Assembly: GCA_963722965.1 (NCBI GenBank)
Contig: CAVROX010000007.1
Coordinates: forward strand, 124,001 to 188,000
Direction of reading: 5' to 3'
Length of the DNA: 64,000 nt
Origin: DATLSM01 sp963722965
GTDB taxonomy: Bacteria > Actinomycetota > Thermoleophilia > Solirubrobacterales > 70-9
Each line of letters opens with the position of its first letter. Within the stretch, counting starts at the first letter, position 1. The notes beneath the pieces were generated by a model. The model was not told the DNA's origin. It was given only the letters and a program-made list of their open reading frames with translations, and searched no databases. Position numbers and translations under genes: made by a program. Shown here piece by piece: positions 61,399 through 64,000 of the stretch.

Positions 61399-62168
61399 CG
61401 GCCCTTGAAATCCGGTTCGCGCTTCTCCAGGAAGGCCTTCATACCCTCGACCCGGTCCGCGGTCGCCATCGCCAGCTCATAGAGGCGTCGCTCGCTATCC
61501 AGGCCGGCCGAGAGCGCAGTCTCCTCGGCGGCCAGCACGGCCTGCTTGGCTAGACGCGAGGCGATCGGGGGCTGCTTAGCCACCGTGCGGGCGAGCTCAA
61601 TCGCCTCCTCCAGCCAGCGCCCGGCCGCGGTGACTCGGTTGATCAGGCCCATCTCAAGGCCCGCCGCGGCGTCGAAGCGGCGCCCGGTCAGGACCAGCTC
61701 CATCGTCCGCTGCTTGCCGAGCACCCGCGCCAGCCGTTGGGTTCCGCCCCCGCCGGGGATGATCCCCAGGTTGATCTCCGGTTGGCCAAACCGGGCCGTC
61801 TCGGAGGCGACGATCATGTCGCAGGCGAGCGCCAGCTCGCAGCCGCCGCCCAGCGCCCAGCCGGAGACGGCCGCGACAAGCGGCGTCTTTATCCGCTCGA
61901 GGCGTCTCCAGAACTCCGCCGCGGGATGGTGGAGGGCCTCGGCGAATGTGCGCTCGCTCATCGCTCTGATGTCTGCTCCGGCGGCGAAGACCTGATCCGA
62001 CCCGGCGATCACCGCGCAGCGAACCTCGGGGTCGGGGTCCATCCGCTCCAGCTCGGTGGCGAGGCGCTCCATCACCTCCGGCGAGAGCGCGTTGCGTGCC
62101 TCCGGCCGATTGAGGCGCAGCAGGGCAACATTGCCGTCGAGCGAGCTCTCGACCACGTCGACCGTCAT
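61395..62168 (-). CDS. Enoyl-CoA hydratase
   Basis: Crotonase-family enzyme hydrating trans-2-enoyl-CoA. 257 residues. Oxyanion-hole segments are FAAGADIRAMSE and WALGGGCELALACDMIVAS. The catalytic glutamates lie in the INLGIIPGGGGTQRLARVLG region. MGLINRVTAAGRWLEEAIEL follows. It overlaps the dehydrogenase gene and directly follows the acyl-CoA dehydrogenase with no gap, making a three-step oxidation operon. Confidence 0.94.
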   Translation of the reverse strand: MTVDVVESSLDGNVALLRLNRPEARNALSPEVMERLATELERMDPDPEVRCAVIAGSDQVFAAGADIRAMSERTFAEALHHPAAEFWRRLERIKTPLVAAVSGWALGGGCELALACDMIVASETARFGQPEINLGIIPGGGGTQRLARVLGKQRTMELVLTGRRFDAAAGLEMGLINRVTAAGRWLEEAIELARTVAKQPPIASRLAKQAVLAAEETALSAGLDSERRLYELAMATADRVEGMKAFLEKREPDFKGR

Positions 62169-63338
62169 TCAGCTCTCCTCGAAGGGGAGCATCGCGTTGA
62201 TCCCCGTCGCGGCCCTGCCGATGATCAACTTCTGGATCTGAGAGGTCCCCTCATAGAGGGTGGTCACCCGCGCGTCGCGCAGGTAGCGCTCAACCGGGTA
62301 GTCATCGACGTAGCCGGCCCCGCCATGCACCTGGATCGCAAGGTTGGCGCACTCGACCGCCGACTCGGTCGCGTGGAGCTTTGCCAGCGAGGTCTCGATC
62401 GTGTTCGGCTTGCCTTCGTCCTTGAGTGCGCCGGCGCGGTAAACCAGCATCCGCGAGGCGTCGCGCTTGAGGATCATGTCGGCGATCATCTCTTGGACCA
62501 ACTGGAAGCGGGCCAGGGGTACGCCGAACTGCTTGCGCTCCTTCGCGTACTGGACCGAGGCGTCGACACAGCCCTCGCAGATCCCGACGCAGCCGGCAGC
62601 GACGCTGTAGCGGCCGTTGTCGAGGGCGCTCATCGCCACCTTGAAGCCATCGCCGATCTCGCCGAGCATCGACTCCTCGCCCACCTCGACCTCGTCCAGG
62701 GACAGTGAGGCGGTATCGGAGGAGCGCAGTCCGAGCTTGCCGTGGATTTCCTGGGAGGCGAACCCCTCGCTGGCGGTGGGGACCAGGAAGCAGGCGAGGC
62801 CCCGGTGCTTTTTCTCGGGATCGGTCTGGGCAAAGATCAGCGCCACCTCGGCGAAGTTCCCCAGCGAGATCCACATCTTCTGGCCGCTGATCGACCAGCC
62901 CGAGTCGGTCTTAGTCGCTCGGGTGCGGAGGTTGGCCGCGTCGGAGCCGGTGTCGGGCTCGGTCAGCCCGAAGCACCCCAGCGCCTCACCCGCGCACAGT
63001 CGCGGCAGCCATTTCCGCTTCTGCTCCTCGCTCCCCCAGCGCTCGATCGAACCGGCGACCAACGAAGTCTGTACCGAGACGACGGTGCGGGCGGAGGAGT
63101 CGGCGCGGCCGACCTGCTCGACGATCAAGCCATAGCCGATGTAGTCAAGGCCGCGGCCGCCGTACTCCTCCCCTACCGGTGCTCCGAGGTAGCCGACCTC
63201 GCCCAGCTTGCTGGCCAGTTCGCGGTCAAAGCGCCCGGCGCGATCGTTGTCACGCACCCGTGGCAAGATCTCGCGGTCGGCGAACTCGCGCGCCGCTTCG
63301 GAGATCAGTCGCTGCTCGTCGCTCAGCTGGAAGTCCAT
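62169..63338 (-). CDS. Acyl-CoA dehydrogenase
   Basis: FAD enzyme for the first beta-oxidation step. 389 residues: LSDEQRLISEAAREFADREI, CFGLTEPDTGSDAANLRTRA, WISLGNFAEVALIFAQTD and the base glutamate in TTLYEGTSQIQKLIIGRAAT, the short-chain type position. ATG 63338. Electron acceptor genes (etfAB) are not in the window. Upstream lies a class IV aminotransferase gene on the same strand, 24 bases away. Confidence 0.95.
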   Translation of the reverse strand: MDFQLSDEQRLISEAAREFADREILPRVRDNDRAGRFDRELASKLGEVGYLGAPVGEEYGGRGLDYIGYGLIVEQVGRADSSARTVVSVQTSLVAGSIERWGSEEQKRKWLPRLCAGEALGCFGLTEPDTGSDAANLRTRATKTDSGWSISGQKMWISLGNFAEVALIFAQTDPEKKHRGLACFLVPTASEGFASQEIHGKLGLRSSDTASLSLDEVEVGEESMLGEIGDGFKVAMSALDNGRYSVAAGCVGICEGCVDASVQYAKERKQFGVPLARFQLVQEMIADMILKRDASRMLVYRAGALKDEGKPNTIETSLAKLHATESAVECANLAIQVHGGAGYVDDYPVERYLRDARVTTLYEGTSQIQKLIIGRAATGINAMLPFEES

Positions 63339-63362
63339 CTCAACCCTGCTTTCTAGTCTTGG

Positions 63363-64000
63363 TCATCGAAGCTCCTCTCCCAAGGTGGCCGCGAACGTTT
63401 CCTGTGCCTCGCGTGTGCGGGGACCTGGCGACTCGGGCAGCTTGGTGTCGTCGATCGCGGACACCACCTGGATCTCCCGTGTGGTCGAGGCGAGGAAGGC
63501 CTCGCGCGCCGCGCGCAGGTCGGCGATCGGCCACGCTCCCTCCTCGACCTTGAGCGCCCCGATCAAACGCCCTCGGGTGATCGACTCCAGCACCCCGGCC
63601 TCGAGCGCCGGCGTCCGCAGGGATCCTTGCGGTGAGACCCAGAAAATCGAGGAAGTCGGCGGCTCAAGCACCGTGCCATCGGGCTGCACCAAGACCGCCT
63701 CATCGGCGCCCTGAGCTTTCGCCAGCCGCGTCGCCTGCATGTTGGCCGCGTAAGAGAGCGACTTGACCCCGTTGAGGATCACGGTCGGGCAGTAGGTGAC
63801 GGTGGCGAGGCGCAGAGCCTCGGCATGTGGCGGCAGCGGCTCGGTGGCTGCGATCCGTCGTCCACCGCGGGTCACGATCACCCGGAGCTGTCCGTTCGCG
63901 TCGCCGAGATCGCCGAGGAGGGCGCCGATCTCGCGCTCCAGTGCGGGCCGGTCGAACTTCAGCTCGATCGCGGCGCCGGAACGTTCAAGGCGATCGAGAT
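63363..64000 (-). CDS. Class IV aminotransferase, 5' end beyond window
   Basis: PLP fold type IV enzyme. Frame is open to the window edge (DRLERSGAAIELKFDRPALE upstream of the visible start codons), so the N-terminus is cut off. The PLP lysine is in ILNGVKSLSYAANMQATRLA. EAVLVQPDGTVLEPPTSSIF is the usual substrate-side loop, followed by LRTPALEAGVLESITRGRLI. Could be a branched-chain aminotransferase, D-amino acid aminotransferase or aminodeoxychorismate lyase. The sequence does not settle which. Confidence 0.85.
   Translation of the reverse strand, partial: LDRLERSGAAIELKFDRPALEREIGALLGDLGDANGQLRVIVTRGGRRIAATEPLPPHAEALRLATVTYCPTVILNGVKSLSYAANMQATRLAKAQGADEAVLVQPDGTVLEPPTSSIFWVSPQGSLRTPALEAGVLESITRGRLIGALKVEEGAWPIADLRAAREAFLASTTREIQVVSAIDDTKLPESPGPRTREAQETFAATLGEELR

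Overview
The window looks like part of a high-GC actinobacterial chromosome, most probably from class Thermoleophilia (Solirubrobacterales/Gaiellales type). The best lineage clue is the secreted protein at 51077-51661, which opens with the LSYANVMATIAVFIALGG signature seen in that class. The guaB3-guaA-rplM-rpsI-glmM-glmS order and an actinobacterial aa3 oxidase set agree. There are no rRNA, tRNA or CRISPR loci, no insertion sequences, and no intact phage or plasmid genes that I can recognise.

Region by region. 1-3.3 kb: a protein-thiocarboxylate cysteine pathway (MoeB/ThiF-like activating enzyme, CysO carrier, CysM synthase, Mec JAMM peptidase) and a DUF2007 protein. 3.3-10.1 kb, minus strand: a lineage-type hypothetical, DUF1802, nadB, a coiled-coil protein, a glycosyltransferase and two L,D-transpeptidase genes. 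11.1-17 kb: rph-rdgB-CDF transporter, then two small genes with tldD-pmbA. 17-23.8 kb: HU, pyrF, LysM, D,D-carboxypeptidase, a PfkB kinase, guaB3 and guaA. 23.75-24.35 kb: remains of a zinc-uptake locus (operator-like palindrome, znuB tail, headless zur). 24.3-34.8 kb: rplM, rpsI with a long acidic extension, glmM, glmS, a DUF3352 lipoprotein, nnr, alr, a CCA-type nucleotidyltransferase and infA. 34.8-40.1 kb, minus strand: a GatC-like protein, amidase, ABC-2 exporter (ATPase plus two permeases) and a GH63-like hydrolase. 40.3-42.8 kb: a secreted protein, a zinc-ribbon protein and a glycosyltransferase. 42.9-56.4 kb: the respiratory region. 56.5-59.9 kb: a PAP2 enzyme, a flippase-like protein, trxB and a UBP-type zinc finger. 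60.2-64 kb, minus strand: fatty-acid oxidation genes and a partial class IV aminotransferase.

The respiratory region is the most interesting part. A complete A2-type aa3 oxidase (ctaC, ctaD, ctaE) runs on the plus strand with an unusual duplicated-domain protein between ctaD and ctaE. On the minus strand are a di-haem cytochrome c, ctaA and a nine-helix protein with presenilin-like aspartates. Also on the minus strand is a second operon of ctaB, two small membrane proteins and a 792-residue fusion of oxidase subunits II and I. The fusion keeps the fold of both subunits but has lost nearly every metal ligand: both CuA cysteines, the TM2 haem histidine, all three CuB histidines and the cross-linked tyrosine. 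It is fully open, so it is probably a working protein that is not an oxidase.

Two window-wide features matter for any user. First, many genes have a TAnnnT hexamer 6-10 nt before the start codon and no ribosome-binding site, which suggests frequent leaderless transcription; this decided several start codons. Second, about ten genes need a single-base frame change to read as intact homologues. Most lie in the first 7 kb and look like sequence errors rather than real decay.
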